DNA of 64,000 nt from an alpha proteobacterium SCGC AAA536-G10 (GCA_905182395.1 CAJJBL010000018.1:1-64000); one strand, 5' to 3'. Positions 30,968 through 43,614 are shown, counted from the stretch's first letter. Notes: generated by a model from the letters alone, not told the origin. Program-made: numbers and translations.

Positions 30968-32653
30968 ATGAAAACAAAATATTATAATAGATTGTTAAAG
31001 TTTATTTTATTTTTATTTACTTTAATTATATTGTCTCCAACTTTTATTGGTTTTTTAGGAGTTCTTTTTCCAGCTTTTGGATATTTTCCTGCTCTAGGAG
31101 GCAATTATTTTTCGTTGAACTTCTTTAATGATTTATTTTTAATTCCAGGAATAAAAAAATCATTACTGTTATCTCTTTTTATAGGCTTTTTTTCAACTCT
31201 TTTAGCCTTATTTTTTTCTCAGTTAATTCTTTTATATATTTTTAATACCAAAATTTTTTATTACCTTAAAATTATAATATCACCTCTTGTAGCTTTGCCT
31301 CATATTACAATGGCCGTAGGCTTGCTTTTTCTGCTTTCACCAAGTGGCTTTATTGTTAGAGCATTATCTCCATGGTTAACCGGTTATGATAGGCCTCCTG
31401 ACTTTTATCTTATTCCTGATGAATTTGGATTAAGTTTGATTTTAGGTTTAGTGCTGAAAGAAATCCCATTTTTTTTATTAACTTCGATTGCAGCACTAGA
31501 GCAGTTTCCAGCAAAAAAGCTATTTAACGTTGGAAAATCTTTGCAACATTCTAATTTTTCAACATGGTGTCTAATAATTTTTCCTAATTTATATAATAAA
31601 ATTAGATTAGTTATATTTATTGTTATGGCGTTTACTTCTTCGGTTATAGATATGGCTTTAGTGTTATCTCCATCAACTCCATCAACATTATCCATCAGGA
31701 TTTTACAATTTTATCAATCAACAGAAACCAATTCTATTTTTATTGCGTCTAATTTAGCTTTAGTTCAAGTAATAATTATAATTATTCTTATGCTAACTTG
31801 GAAATTAATAGAAATGATTATAAAACATAATTATTTTTTCTTATTTTCAATAAAATTTTTGCCCCGTAAAAAATATTTTTTAGAAAAATATTTTTTTAGT
31901 TTAGGTCTATTTTTAATATTCTTGTCAATATTAGGTATAATCAACTCTTTCTTTTGGGGAATAGGTAATAATTGGTATTTTCCAAATGTGTATCCTGAAA
32001 CATATACTTTAGATCATATCATAAGTTTTTTTAATGAAAATAAAGTTATAATATTAAACTCTTTGTCTATAGCTTTGATTGTTTCTATTTTATCAATTTT
32101 TATTATCATAATCTGGATAGAATCTTGTGATTATTTAAGTATTAATAAACCTTATTTAGAGTTTCTAATATTCATCCCATTATTTATTCCTCAGATTTCA
32201 TTATTAATAGGCCTTCAAACTTTTTTAATTAAAGTAGGGTTCCAAAATTATTTTTTTTCATTGATTTTTATAGAAATTCTATATGTTATTCCATATTGTT
32301 TGATATTATTAGGGCCAGCATTAAGGGGAATAAATAAAGATTTTTTATCTATAGGAGCAAGTTTAGGTAAGACAAGAATTCAAAGATTATTCCTAATAAA
32401 AATACCTTTGATTGTATCCACATTGTTAACTTCTTTTGCCATTGGCATCATTATTTCTTTATCATTATACACACCTGTTTATTTTATTGGGGCAGGGAGA
32501 ATAACAACTCTAACAGTTGAAACTTTAAATTTAGCAACAAGTGGTTTAAGACAGGATCTTGGTGTAGCAACAATTTTTCAGATAATCATTCCTATTTTTA
32601 TACTTTTAATAGTAGCTTATCTTAATAAGAAATTTACTAAATGGGTTTTTTAA
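30968..32653 (+). CDS. ABC transporter permease with duplicated membrane domain, YnjC-like
   Basis: About twelve TM segments; LVLKEIPFFLLTSIAAL and SIGASLGKTRIQRLFLIKIPL EAA-like loops; follows the substrate-binding gene. Confidence 0.85.
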   Translation: MKTKYYNRLLKFILFLFTLIILSPTFIGFLGVLFPAFGYFPALGGNYFSLNFFNDLFLIPGIKKSLLLSLFIGFFSTLLALFFSQLILLYIFNTKIFYYLKIIISPLVALPHITMAVGLLFLLSPSGFIVRALSPWLTGYDRPPDFYLIPDEFGLSLILGLVLKEIPFFLLTSIAALEQFPAKKLFNVGKSLQHSNFSTWCLIIFPNLYNKIRLVIFIVMAFTSSVIDMALVLSPSTPSTLSIRILQFYQSTETNSIFIASNLALVQVIIIIILMLTWKLIEMIIKHNYFFLFSIKFLPRKKYFLEKYFFSLGLFLIFLSILGIINSFFWGIGNNWYFPNVYPETYTLDHIISFFNENKVIILNSLSIALIVSILSIFIIIIWIESCDYLSINKPYLEFLIFIPLFIPQISLLIGLQTFLIKVGFQNYFFSLIFIEILYVIPYCLILLGPALRGINKDFLSIGASLGKTRIQRLFLIKIPLIVSTLLTSFAIGIIISLSLYTPVYFIGAGRITTLTVETLNLATSGLRQDLGVATIFQIIIPIFILLIVAYLNKKFTKWVF

Positions 32654-32726
32654 AATTATTTACATTGCTTGAAAAGCTAACTTAAATCTTTTATAGAACG
32701 ATCATATAACTTTTTAGGAGAATATT

Positions 32727-33287
32727 TTGTCAAACAGATCAGCCTTCAAGGGTAAAAAAATTGCTATCATGGTCGCAAGTGGTTTTAATGAAGAACAATT
32801 TTTAATTATCCAAAAAACATTGTTAGCAGCTGAAGCCTCTTATGTAATTATCTCAAGAGATATAGGCACTACAAATGGTTGGGCTTCTAATCAGTGGGGG
32901 TTATCTTATCCAGTTGATAAATCTCTCTCCGAAACTCTAGCAATTGATTATGATGCTTTGATTGTTCCTGGAGGGTCCAATCAAATTGACACATTAAGTA
33001 ATGATCTTCATGCCAGAAGAATTTTAAGAGCATTTTTGAGAGAGCATGAGCCAGTTGCTTTGGCTGGAATTTCAACAATGTTGTTAACTACTATTGATGC
33101 TGCAAAAGATAGAAAGATAGCGGCATCAGATGCTGATAGCGCATTATTAATAGCAGCAGGCGCTGAAATAATTGATAAACCTACAGTCAGAGATAAAAAC
33201 TTGATAACTGCAACTAGTGGTGATGCAGGTATTTCTGAGCTTTTAGATATGTTAGCCCAAGCAATTGAAGAAACTAAAAATAATTAG
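32727..33287 (+). CDS. DJ-1/PfpI-fold protein resembling the C-terminal domain of large catalases (TTG start)
   Basis: KKIAIMVASGFNEEQFLIIQKTLLAAEA, DYDALIVPGGSNQIDTL, VALAGISTMLL. No Cys in the whole protein. Confidence 0.75.
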   Translation: MSNRSAFKGKKIAIMVASGFNEEQFLIIQKTLLAAEASYVIISRDIGTTNGWASNQWGLSYPVDKSLSETLAIDYDALIVPGGSNQIDTLSNDLHARRILRAFLREHEPVALAGISTMLLTTIDAAKDRKIAASDADSALLIAAGAEIIDKPTVRDKNLITATSGDAGISELLDMLAQAIEETKNN

Positions 33288-33296
33288 AGACTTATT

Positions 33297-33494
33297 TTGA
33301 TAAAAAAAAAATCTATTAATAGAATCAGTCCTTGCATTGGAATATGTGTTTTGGATATTGATACTGACTTTTGTATTGGTTGCTTGAGATCTAGTAAAGA
33401 AATTGCTATTTGGTCTCAAATCGATGATAAAAAAGCAAGACATATTATGAAAGAGATAAAAAATAGAAATATTAATAAAAATTTATCAAGTTAA
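33297..33494 (+). CDS. DUF1289 small Cys-rich protein (TTG start)
   Basis: RISPCIGICVLDIDTDFCIGCLRSSKEIAIWSQIDDKKARHIM. Confidence 0.85.
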   Translation: MIKKKSINRISPCIGICVLDIDTDFCIGCLRSSKEIAIWSQIDDKKARHIMKEIKNRNINKNLSS

Positions 33495-33512
33495 AAATCA
33501 TAGGAATTTAAA

Positions 33513-35282
33513 ATGCATAAATATAGAACTCACAAGTGTAACCAACTTAGATATGAAGACGTTAAAGAAATTGTTAGATTATCAGGCTGGGTTCATAGGA
33601 AACGAGATCATGGACAACTAATATTTATAGATTTAAGAGATCATTATGGCCTCACTCAAGTTGTTGTAGATTCTTCAAATACATATTTCTCAATTGTTGA
33701 AAACATTTCTCTCGAAAGTGTAATAACTATTACTGGAACGGTTGTTAAAAGATCAGATGAAACAATTAATAAAAATTTGCCAACGGGAGAAATTGAAGTA
33801 AATTTATCTGAATTAGATATAATCTCAAAAGCAGAAAATTTGCCGTTACAAGTTAATTCTGAAGAAGATTATGGCGAAGAAACCAGAATGAAGTTTAGAT
33901 ATCTTGATTTAAGAAGAAATAGACCGCATTCAAACATAGTTTTAAGATCAAACGTAATACAGACTATTAGAAATAAAATGGTAGATTTAGGTTTTATTGA
34001 ATTTCAAACACCTATTTTAACAGCCTCAAGTCCTGAAGGAGCAAGAGATTTTTTAGTTCCATCAAGATTAAATAAAGGAAAATTTTATGCTTTACCACAA
34101 GCACCTCAACAATTTAAACAGCTTATTATGGTTTCTGGTTTCGATAAATATTTCCAGATAGCTCCTTGTTTTAGAGATGAAGATAGTCGAGCCGACAGAT
34201 CTCCAGGTGAATTTTATCAATTAGATCTAGAGATGTCATACGTTCAACAAGAAGATGTTTTTGAAGTAGTTGAACCGGTTATTAGAGAAGTTTTCGAAAC
34301 ATTCTCCTCAAAAAAAATAGATAAAATCTTTCCTACAATCACCTATGCAGAGTCAATGTTAAAATATGGTAATGATAAACCTGATCTAAGGTTTAAATTA
34401 GAAATTAAAGATGTCACTGAAATTTTTAAAGATTCAGGGTTTAGTATATTTGCTAATTCTATTGAGAAAGGTTCATTGGTTAGAGCTATTCCTGGTCCTG
34501 GATGTGGATCAAGATCTGTTGCTGACAGAATGAATAGCTGGGCTCAATCTGAAGGTGCCCCGGGAATGGGTTATATAATTTATAATGAAAATACTGCAAA
34601 AGGGCCTGTTGCTAATGCTTTAGGGATAGAAGAAGCTATGAGTATGAAAGAGTTATTTCATTTAAAAGATGGTGATGCCTTATTTTTTTCATGTTCAACT
34701 GAAATTGAAGCTGCGAATTTAGCTGGAAAGGCGCGAGTAAAGATTGCAACAGATCAAAAGTTAATTGAAGAAGATGTTTTTAAATTTTGCTGGATAGTTG
34801 ATTATCCTATGTTTGAAAAAGATAATAATACAGGTAAAATTGAGTTTTCACATAACCCTTTTTCTATGCCTCAGGGTGGAATGGATGCTTTAGAAACAAA
34901 AGACCCTCTCGACATATTAGCTTTTCAATATGATTTAGTTTGCAATGGTATAGAGTTGTCTTCAGGAGCCATAAGAAACCATGTTCCAGAAATTATGTAT
35001 AAAGCTTTTGAAATTGCTGGTCATAAACCTGAAGTTGTAGATAATAAATTTCCTGGATTAATCAGTGCATTTAAATTTGGAGCGCCTCCTCATGGAGGAA
35101 TAGCTCCAGGTATAGATAGAATAGTAATGATGTTAGCTGATGAACCAAATATTCGTGAAGTAATTTTATTTCCTATGACAGGCAAGGCTGAAGACTTAAT
35201 GATGAATGCTCCAAGTCACGTTAATGAATTGCAGCTTAAAGAGCTTGGAATTAAATTAGATAATAAAATTAAAATGAATTAG
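33513..35282 (+). CDS. aspS: Aspartyl-tRNA synthetase
   Basis: [63 protein letters not shown]. Confidence 0.98.
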   Translation: MHKYRTHKCNQLRYEDVKEIVRLSGWVHRKRDHGQLIFIDLRDHYGLTQVVVDSSNTYFSIVENISLESVITITGTVVKRSDETINKNLPTGEIEVNLSELDIISKAENLPLQVNSEEDYGEETRMKFRYLDLRRNRPHSNIVLRSNVIQTIRNKMVDLGFIEFQTPILTASSPEGARDFLVPSRLNKGKFYALPQAPQQFKQLIMVSGFDKYFQIAPCFRDEDSRADRSPGEFYQLDLEMSYVQQEDVFEVVEPVIREVFETFSSKKIDKIFPTITYAESMLKYGNDKPDLRFKLEIKDVTEIFKDSGFSIFANSIEKGSLVRAIPGPGCGSRSVADRMNSWAQSEGAPGMGYIIYNENTAKGPVANALGIEEAMSMKELFHLKDGDALFFSCSTEIEAANLAGKARVKIATDQKLIEEDVFKFCWIVDYPMFEKDNNTGKIEFSHNPFSMPQGGMDALETKDPLDILAFQYDLVCNGIELSSGAIRNHVPEIMYKAFEIAGHKPEVVDNKFPGLISAFKFGAPPHGGIAPGIDRIVMMLADEPNIREVILFPMTGKAEDLMMNAPSHVNELQLKELGIKLDNKIKMN

Positions 35283-36329
35283 TTACTGTTTTAGTAAATA
35301 AATTCTATGTATACTGAATGTCAAAATTAAAAATAAAATAATGGCACCTGTTTGGTGAAGAACACCTAAATGTACGGGCACCATTTTTATTAAAGTAATA
35401 ATGCCTAAAAAGAATTGAATGGATACTGTAATTCCCAGTAACAAGATAATTCTTTTCATTTTTATATCATTTTTATAGTTATAATTCTTAAAACCAAAAA
35501 TTAATATATTAATCAAAGTAAATAGAGCTAGGTGTCTGTGATGAAATTGAGCAGATGCAGGGTTTTCAAAGGGATCTAGTAATTTATATTCACCATAATT
35601 TTCTGGAATAAAGCCATCTCCCATAAAAGGATACTCATTATATAGTAATCCTGCGTCCATTCCTGCAACAAAAGCTCCGGCAATAATTGTAATTGAGAGT
35701 ATAGCTAAGATAAAAAAATTATAATTAAGTTTCATCTTTACTGAACCTTCTTGTAAATCAAGAAATGTCCAAGTTAAAAGAAATAATATTAAAAAAGCAT
35801 TAGATAAATGTATGGCTAATCGGTATTGAGAAACAGTTGGATCATTAACTAATCCTGACTTTACCATCCACCAACCTATTAGACCTTGAATTCCACCAAG
35901 AAATAAAATAAAAATTGTTCTTTTCAATAGAAATTTAGGAAAAATTTTAACAGTTATAAAAAAGATAAAGGGGATAATAAATATAATTCCAATCAATCTT
36001 CCCCATAATCTATGAAAGTATTCCCAAAAGAAAATATTTTTAAAACTAGATAAATCCATTCCATTGTTTTTAAGAATATATTCTGGTGAAGTCATATATA
36101 GATTAAAAATTCTATTCCATTCAGCATCATTAAGTGGAGGAAGAAAACCCCATAAAGGTCTCCATTCTACCATTGACAGTCCTGATTCTGTTAATCTTGT
36201 TATTCCTCCTATACTAATCATAAGTCCTACCATAATTATCAAAGTAATAAGCCAATAGGAAATATATCGTGATGACAGAAAATCAGCATTGTCAAAATTA
36301 ATACTGTGTTTGTTTAATTTTTTATTCAT
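35283..36329 (-). CDS. ctaA: Heme A synthase (COX15/CtaA)
   Basis: IGGITRLTESGLSMVEWRPLWGFLPP, EYFHRLWGRLIG, AQFHHRHLAL, HQTGAI. Confidence 0.96.
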   Translation of the reverse strand: MNKKLNKHSINFDNADFLSSRYISYWLITLIIMVGLMISIGGITRLTESGLSMVEWRPLWGFLPPLNDAEWNRIFNLYMTSPEYILKNNGMDLSSFKNIFFWEYFHRLWGRLIGIIFIIPFIFFITVKIFPKFLLKRTIFILFLGGIQGLIGWWMVKSGLVNDPTVSQYRLAIHLSNAFLILFLLTWTFLDLQEGSVKMKLNYNFFILAILSITIIAGAFVAGMDAGLLYNEYPFMGDGFIPENYGEYKLLDPFENPASAQFHHRHLALFTLINILIFGFKNYNYKNDIKMKRIILLLGITVSIQFFLGIITLIKMVPVHLGVLHQTGAIILFLILTFSIHRIYLLKQ

Positions 36330-36389
36330 AGCTAATAAATGATATATAATTTTAAAAAAACAATCTTTTTAATATTTTTTTTATTTAAT

Positions 36390-36417
36390 CTTGAAAGATG
36401 ATATTTTTTTCTTATTT
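36390..36417 (+). promoter_or_regulatory. RpoH (sigma32)-type heat-shock promoter for groESL
   Basis: CTTG (36390-36393), N17, CTTATTT (36411-36417), matching the alphaproteobacterial RpoH consensus CTTG-N17/18-CYTATNT, about 65 nt upstream of groES. Confidence 0.7.
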
Positions 36418-36482
36418 AAGACACATCAGTAATATTATTGTTATTGTTATTAAATTAACTTAATTAATTAGGGAGATACGGC

Positions 36483-36770
36483 ATGAAGTTTAGGCCACTT
36501 CACGATCGAGTTGTTGTAGAACGTCTCGAAGCAGAAGAAAAAACTGCAAGTGGAATTATTATTCCAGATTCAGCGCAAGAAAAGCCAATGCAAGGAAAGA
36601 TTGTTGCTGCAGGTTCAGGAGCGCGTGACGAAACAGGTAAAATTCAGCCTTTGGACGTAAAAGAGGGTGATGTTGTTCTGTTTGGAAAATGGTCCGGTAC
36701 AGAAGTTAAGCTTGATGGAAAAGATCTGTTGATCATGAAAGAAAGCGATATTATGGGAATTATGGGTTAA
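36483..36770 (+). CDS. groES: Co-chaperonin GroES
   Basis: [44 protein letters not shown]. Confidence 0.98.
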   Translation: MKFRPLHDRVVVERLEAEEKTASGIIIPDSAQEKPMQGKIVAAGSGARDETGKIQPLDVKEGDVVLFGKWSGTEVKLDGKDLLIMKESDIMGIMG

Positions 36771-36807
36771 TTTAATCCATTAAATGAATAATTGAATTAT
36801 AATTTGA

Positions 36808-38496
<1,689 letters not shown>

Positions 38497-38520
38497 CGCT
38501 ATCTAAAAATATTAATTTAA

Positions 38521-38558
38521 AAAAACACCTCTTTACTTTTTTAGAGGTGTTTTTTTTT
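38521..38558 (+). terminator. Intrinsic terminator downstream of groEL
   Basis: ACACCTCT / AGAGGTGT stem (38525-38532 / 38543-38550) followed by T8. Confidence 0.93.
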
Positions 38559-38644
38559 GCTAAAAAATGTAAAAAATGAAAATTTGTTGCGTCAGTTGAC
38601 TATCTAAGTTAGCAATAATAAACATTTTATAAGAAGATGAAATC

Positions 38645-40246
38645 ATGATTAGTATTGAAACTCAAGAACTAGCAGAAAAAGCTAATTCTTGGCCATTTGT
38701 TGAAGCTAGGAATTTAAGAGATAGATTAATTAAATTTAATTCTTTAGCAGGATTACCAAATGAACAACCAGTATTATTTGAAACTGGTTATGGTCCATCA
38801 GGACTTCCTCACATTGGAACATTTGGAGAGGTTGCTAGAACTCGAATGGTACAATATGCATTTCAAGTTCTAACCGGAAGAGAAACAAAATTAATATGTT
38901 TTTCTGATGATATGGATGGTTTTCGTAAAGTTCCTGAAAATGTTCCAAATCAAGAAATATTAAAAAATTATCTCGAACAACCTTTAACTAAAGTTCCAGA
39001 CCCTTTTAATCAATATGATAGTTTTGGAAATTATAATAACGCTAAGCTCAAAGAATTTCTTGATAAATTTGGGTTTAAATATGAATTTATCTCTGCCACT
39101 GATTATTATAAAGCAGGTAAATTTGATGATGCATTGAAGCAGATTTTAAAAAATTATGAAAAAATAAAAAGTATAATAATGCCTACTTTAGGAAAAGAAA
39201 GGCAAGAAACATATAGTCCTTTTTTACCAATTTGTCCTATTACGGAAAAGGTTTTGCAAGTAAATATAACATCTATTAATATTGAAGATTCAACTATTAG
39301 TTATATTGATCAGATTTCACAAGATTTAAAGACGGTTTCAATCCTTGGAGGCTCATGTAAGTTACAATGGAAATGCGACTGGGCTATGCGATGGTTGGCC
39401 TTAGGTGTCGACTATGAAATGGCAGGTAAAGATTTGTCTGAAAGCGTTATACTTTCTAGTAAAATCCTTAAAGTGCTTGGTAGAAATCCGCCTTCGGGAT
39501 TTTCTTACGAACTTTTTCTCGATAGTAATGGAGAAAAAATATCTAAATCTAAAGGAAATGGATTATCGATTGAAGAATGGTTGAGATATGGAACTCCTGA
39601 ATCTTTAAGTTTATTTATGTTTAATAATCCTAAAAGAGCTAAAAAACTATATTTTGATATAATTCCAAAAACAACAGATGAGTATTTTTCTCATCTTAAA
39701 AAATTTTATGAACAAACAATTGATCAATATATAGAAAATCCTGTTTGGCATCTTCATCAAGGAAATCCTCCAAAGATAGAATTTCCTGTAACTTATACTT
39801 TATTATTAAATTTAGCTTCTGTCTGTCACGCAGAGGATAATGATATAATATGGGGTTATATATCAAGATATGAACCGAATTTAAAAAAAGATAAAGAGTT
39901 AGACGCGTTGATATCTTTGGCAGTAAATTATTATAATGAAAAAATTGCACCTACAAAAAAATATAGATTGCCTTCTGAACTTGAAAAGAGAGGTATATTG
40001 CAATTAATTGAAGCTTTATCCAAATTAGATGACACTGTTTCATCAGATGAAATCCAATCAATCGTATTTTCTATAGGTAAAAATTTAGAATATGAAAATT
40101 TACGTGATTGGTTTAAAGGTCTATATGAAACAGTTTTAGGTCAATCGGATGGCCCCAGAATGGGCAGTTTTATAAAATTATATGGTATTTATTCAACTAA
40201 AGCTTTGTTAGAGCAAGTTTTAGAAGGTGCTTTAGTAAAAAGTTAG
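38645..40246 (+). CDS. lysK: Class I lysyl-tRNA synthetase
   Basis: GYGPSGLPHIGTFGEVARTRMVQYAF (HIGH-like), ICFSDDMDGFRKVP, and EKISKSKGNGLS (KMSKS-like) of class I LysRS. Confidence 0.93.
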   Translation: MISIETQELAEKANSWPFVEARNLRDRLIKFNSLAGLPNEQPVLFETGYGPSGLPHIGTFGEVARTRMVQYAFQVLTGRETKLICFSDDMDGFRKVPENVPNQEILKNYLEQPLTKVPDPFNQYDSFGNYNNAKLKEFLDKFGFKYEFISATDYYKAGKFDDALKQILKNYEKIKSIIMPTLGKERQETYSPFLPICPITEKVLQVNITSINIEDSTISYIDQISQDLKTVSILGGSCKLQWKCDWAMRWLALGVDYEMAGKDLSESVILSSKILKVLGRNPPSGFSYELFLDSNGEKISKSKGNGLSIEEWLRYGTPESLSLFMFNNPKRAKKLYFDIIPKTTDEYFSHLKKFYEQTIDQYIENPVWHLHQGNPPKIEFPVTYTLLLNLASVCHAEDNDIIWGYISRYEPNLKKDKELDALISLAVNYYNEKIAPTKKYRLPSELEKRGILQLIEALSKLDDTVSSDEIQSIVFSIGKNLEYENLRDWFKGLYETVLGQSDGPRMGSFIKLYGIYSTKALLEQVLEGALVKS

Positions 40247-40253
40247 GTTTATT

Positions 40254-41372
40254 ATGATTTGGAAGTTTATAACTTATTTTGTTCGTAAGCTAAATCCTGA
40301 AACAGCTCATAAAATAAGTTTGTTATCTCTTAAAATAGGCTTTAGTCCAAAATTAAATCTTATTGTTTTACCAACAACTATAAAATCAATTAACTTTAGC
40401 AATCCATTGGGATTAGCTGCTGGTTTTGATAAAAATGCTGCCGTTATTAAAGGTGTGCATCATTTAAATTTTGGCTTTATGGAAGTTGGGACAATAACTC
40501 CACTTCCACAATATGGTAATCCTAAGCCTAGAGTATTTAGATTAAATGAAGATCAAGCAATCATTAATAGAAATGGTTTTAATAATATAGGAATGATTGA
40601 AGCAAGAAAAAATTTAGTTGAATATAGAAAAAAAAATCCAGTTGGAGGAAAATTTATTGTAGGTATTAATATTGGACCTAATAAAAATAGTAGCGATAGA
40701 GTGAATGACTATAAATTATTATCACAAGAGCTATCTCAATTTGCAGACTATATTTCAATAAATATATCATCTCCAAATACACCAAACTTAAGAGATTTTC
40801 ATGAAGCTAAACAGTTAAAAAAAGTAATTGATGCTGTAAAAAATGGTCTTGTAAACTCTAATAAAAATAATATTCAAGTTCCTATTTTTTTAAAAATTGC
40901 TCCAGATATTGATGATATTAGTCTAGATCAAATAATAAAAACTGCTCATTTGCAAAATCTTTCAGCGTTAATAATATCAAATACAACTATAGAAAGACAC
41001 TCTAGCCTTCAATCAAAAAATATTTATGAAATAGGAGGTTTATCCGGCAAACCTTTATTTATGAAATCTACTAATTTATTATCTAAAGCAAATCAAATTA
41101 TTAAAGCAAAGAATTATAGTCTTCAATTAGTAGCAGCTGGAGGAGTTTCTGATCATTATACAGCTTATGCAAAAATATTATCTGGAGCTAATCTGGTTCA
41201 ACTTTATACTGCAATGACTTATAGTGGACCAATGATTGGAGATAATATTATTAATGGTATTATCAGTTTGATGAAGCGTGATAAAGTTTCAGACTTAAAA
41301 AATATAAGAGGCATTGCATCTGACGAAAATATTGCTATAAAAATGGCTAAGAATGGAATTCAATCAGTATAA
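40254..41372 (+). CDS. pyrD: Dihydroorotate dehydrogenase (quinone), class 2
   Basis: NPLGLAAGFDKNA, GFMEVGTITPLPQYGNPKPRVFRL, NRNGFNN, NISSPNTPNLRD, GLSGKPL. Confidence 0.96.
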   Translation: MIWKFITYFVRKLNPETAHKISLLSLKIGFSPKLNLIVLPTTIKSINFSNPLGLAAGFDKNAAVIKGVHHLNFGFMEVGTITPLPQYGNPKPRVFRLNEDQAIINRNGFNNIGMIEARKNLVEYRKKNPVGGKFIVGINIGPNKNSSDRVNDYKLLSQELSQFADYISINISSPNTPNLRDFHEAKQLKKVIDAVKNGLVNSNKNNIQVPIFLKIAPDIDDISLDQIIKTAHLQNLSALIISNTTIERHSSLQSKNIYEIGGLSGKPLFMKSTNLLSKANQIIKAKNYSLQLVAAGGVSDHYTAYAKILSGANLVQLYTAMTYSGPMIGDNIINGIISLMKRDKVSDLKNIRGIASDENIAIKMAKNGIQSV

Positions 41373-41408
41373 AATTTAATGTTAATATTAGTGATTATTT
41401 CATTTTAC

Positions 41409-41437
41409 TTGACCTTTATTCATGCATAATTTATATA
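41409..41437 (+). promoter_or_regulatory. Candidate sigma70 promoter for rpmB
   Basis: ttgacc (41409-41414), 17-nt spacer, tatata (41432-41437), about 30 nt before the ATG. Confidence 0.4.
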
Positions 41438-41468
41438 AACAATCTCAATTACTTAAAGGTTAAAAATA

Positions 41469-41753
41469 ATGTCTAGAGTTTGTGAAATTTCTGGTAAAAG
41501 TGTAATGAGTGGTAATAATGTTAGCCATGCAAAAAATAGAACTAGAAGAAAATTTTTACCTAATCTTCAAAACGTAAAGCTATATAGTAAAATTTTAGAT
41601 GCCTTTATAAGCATGAGAATTTGCGTTCGTTCTTTAAAGACTGTCGAGAAAAACGGCGGCTTAGACAATTATTTAATGAAGTCAAGTAATAGAGTTTTGG
41701 CACCTGAAGCACAAGCAATTAAAAAAACAATGCTTAAAGCAGGAAAAAACTAA
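41469..41753 (+). CDS. rpmB: 50S ribosomal protein L28
   Basis: MSRVCEISGKSVMSGNNVSHAKNRTRRKFLPNLQNVKLYS. Confidence 0.97.
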   Translation: MSRVCEISGKSVMSGNNVSHAKNRTRRKFLPNLQNVKLYSKILDAFISMRICVRSLKTVEKNGGLDNYLMKSSNRVLAPEAQAIKKTMLKAGKN

Positions 41754-41764
41754 TCTGAAAATAT

Positions 41765-43603
41765 TTAGGTTTTTTCTTCATTAAAAAGATCAGCTAATTG
41801 TTCTATTAGTGCTCCTCCCAATTGTTCAGCATCTGTAAGTGTTACAGCTTTATTGTAGTATCTTGTAACATCATGACCAATACCAATAGCAACTAACTCA
41901 ACAGGTGATTTATTTTCAATAAAAGAAATAACTTGTTTTAGATGCTGTTCTAAATAGTTGCCGCTATTAGAAGATAACGTTGTATCATCTACAGGAGCTC
42001 CATCGCTAATAACCATTAAGATTTTTCTATCCTCTAATCGCCCTAATAATCTTTCATGAGCCCATAATAAAGCTTCTCCATCAATATTTTCTTTTAAAAT
42101 TCCTTCTCTAAGCATTAAACCAAGTGAGTTTTTTGCTCTCCTCCATGGGGCATCTGCAGCTTTATAAATAATATGTCTTAAATCGTTTAATCTTCCTGGA
42201 TAAGCAGGTTTGCCATCATTAATCCATTGTTCTCTGGATTGACCACCTTTCCAGGCTTTAGTAGTAAACCCAAGTATCTCAACTTTAACTCCACATCTCT
42301 CTAGAGTTCTAGCCATTATATCTGCGCATATAGCCGCTATTGTGATTGGTCGACCTCGCATTGAACCAGAGTTATCTATTAATAAGGTAACTACCGTATC
42401 ACGAAATTTCATATCTTTTTCTTGTTTGTAAGAAAGTGGAAATAAAGGTTGGGTAATAATGCGAGCTAGCTTTCCAGCATCTAACATTCCTTCTTCAAGA
42501 TCAAAATTCCAAGATCTATTCTGTCTTGCTTGTAATTTTCTTTGAAGCTTATTTGCTAATCTTGCTATTGCGCCTTGTAATGTTTCTAATTGTTTATCTA
42601 AAGTGCTTCTAAGTCTATTTAACTCTTCTTCCTCACAAAGGTCTGTGGCATTAACAATTTCATCATATTTTGTAGAAAAAACTTGATAATGATAATTAGC
42701 TTTGTTTTTATCTGAATTATGACCTGTAAGTGGGTTAGATGCTACTTCCCCTTCTCCTTCCCCATCTTGATTTTCAGTTTCAGAGTCTTGGGTTTCTCCT
42801 TCTATTTCGCTTTGATCATCATTAGCATCACTTCCTCCATCTAGCCCCGCTTCTTGATCATCCTCAGATTCACCTTCAGCTGATGAGCTGCTATCTTCAT
42901 TTTCATTTTCATCAGAATTATTATCTTCATTATTATCTTCATTATCTCCGTCATTATTAGTATCATTCTCTCCAATTTCTGCTTGTAAGGCAGCCAATAG
43001 CTCTCTTGTTTTTTTTCCAAAAATTTCTTGATCAGAAATATTTTCGGATAACTGATTTAATATATTACCAATTCTACTGTTGATCCAAGGACGCCATTTC
43101 TCTAAAGAAATAGATGTATTTTTAGGAGGCTTAGTGCCAGAAATTTTTTCTCTCATTACTAGATGTAAAGCATTAACTAAAGCTTCTTTATCATCACCTC
43201 CAGGAATGGGTAAAATTTTTTCTTTAAACTTATTGTCTAGTAAGCTTTTTAAATTATTTTTTAATCCGGTAAGATTTTTGCTTCCAACCGCCTCAATACG
43301 GGCTTCTTCAGCAATTTGAAATATTTGAGATGATAGATCAGAGTTAGGTGATAGCTTTGAATGTAAAACAGGATCATGATACCTGATTTTTAAAGCTATT
43401 TGATCAGACTCGCCTCTTATTTTAGATATAGTCTCTTGATCTAATTCTTTAATAATTTGAGGTAATCTTATTTCTTTAGAAGATAATTGGCTACTTGTGC
43501 CAGAGAATTTAATTTCTCTTTCATTAATTTTATCCCCTGAAATTGCTTTTAATGTGGCAGCAGTGGCAATTTGAAATTGAGTATATTTTGATTTTTCATT
43601 CAT
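41765..43603 (-). CDS. cobT: Cobaltochelatase subunit CobT-like (VWA domain)
   Basis: [55 protein letters not shown]; acidic Asp/Glu/Asn-rich linker. Confidence 0.93.
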   Translation of the reverse strand: MNEKSKYTQFQIATAATLKAISGDKINEREIKFSGTSSQLSSKEIRLPQIIKELDQETISKIRGESDQIALKIRYHDPVLHSKLSPNSDLSSQIFQIAEEARIEAVGSKNLTGLKNNLKSLLDNKFKEKILPIPGGDDKEALVNALHLVMREKISGTKPPKNTSISLEKWRPWINSRIGNILNQLSENISDQEIFGKKTRELLAALQAEIGENDTNNDGDNEDNNEDNNSDENENEDSSSSAEGESEDDQEAGLDGGSDANDDQSEIEGETQDSETENQDGEGEGEVASNPLTGHNSDKNKANYHYQVFSTKYDEIVNATDLCEEEELNRLRSTLDKQLETLQGAIARLANKLQRKLQARQNRSWNFDLEEGMLDAGKLARIITQPLFPLSYKQEKDMKFRDTVVTLLIDNSGSMRGRPITIAAICADIMARTLERCGVKVEILGFTTKAWKGGQSREQWINDGKPAYPGRLNDLRHIIYKAADAPWRRAKNSLGLMLREGILKENIDGEALLWAHERLLGRLEDRKILMVISDGAPVDDTTLSSNSGNYLEQHLKQVISFIENKSPVELVAIGIGHDVTRYYNKAVTLTDAEQLGGALIEQLADLFNEEKT

Positions 43604-43614
43604 ATTAATATTTG

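Noticed and set aside
31860-31893. AT-rich inverted repeat gtaaaaaatattttttagaaaaatattttttta in the permease gene
   Set aside because: Short homopolymer-based symmetry from Lys/Tyr/Phe codons; expected in such AT-rich coding sequence.
42732-42975. Repetitive attattatcttcattatcttc DNA as a possible satellite or CRISPR-like array
   Set aside because: It is the in-frame acidic Asn/Asp/Glu-rich linker of CobT; no regular repeat-spacer pattern.
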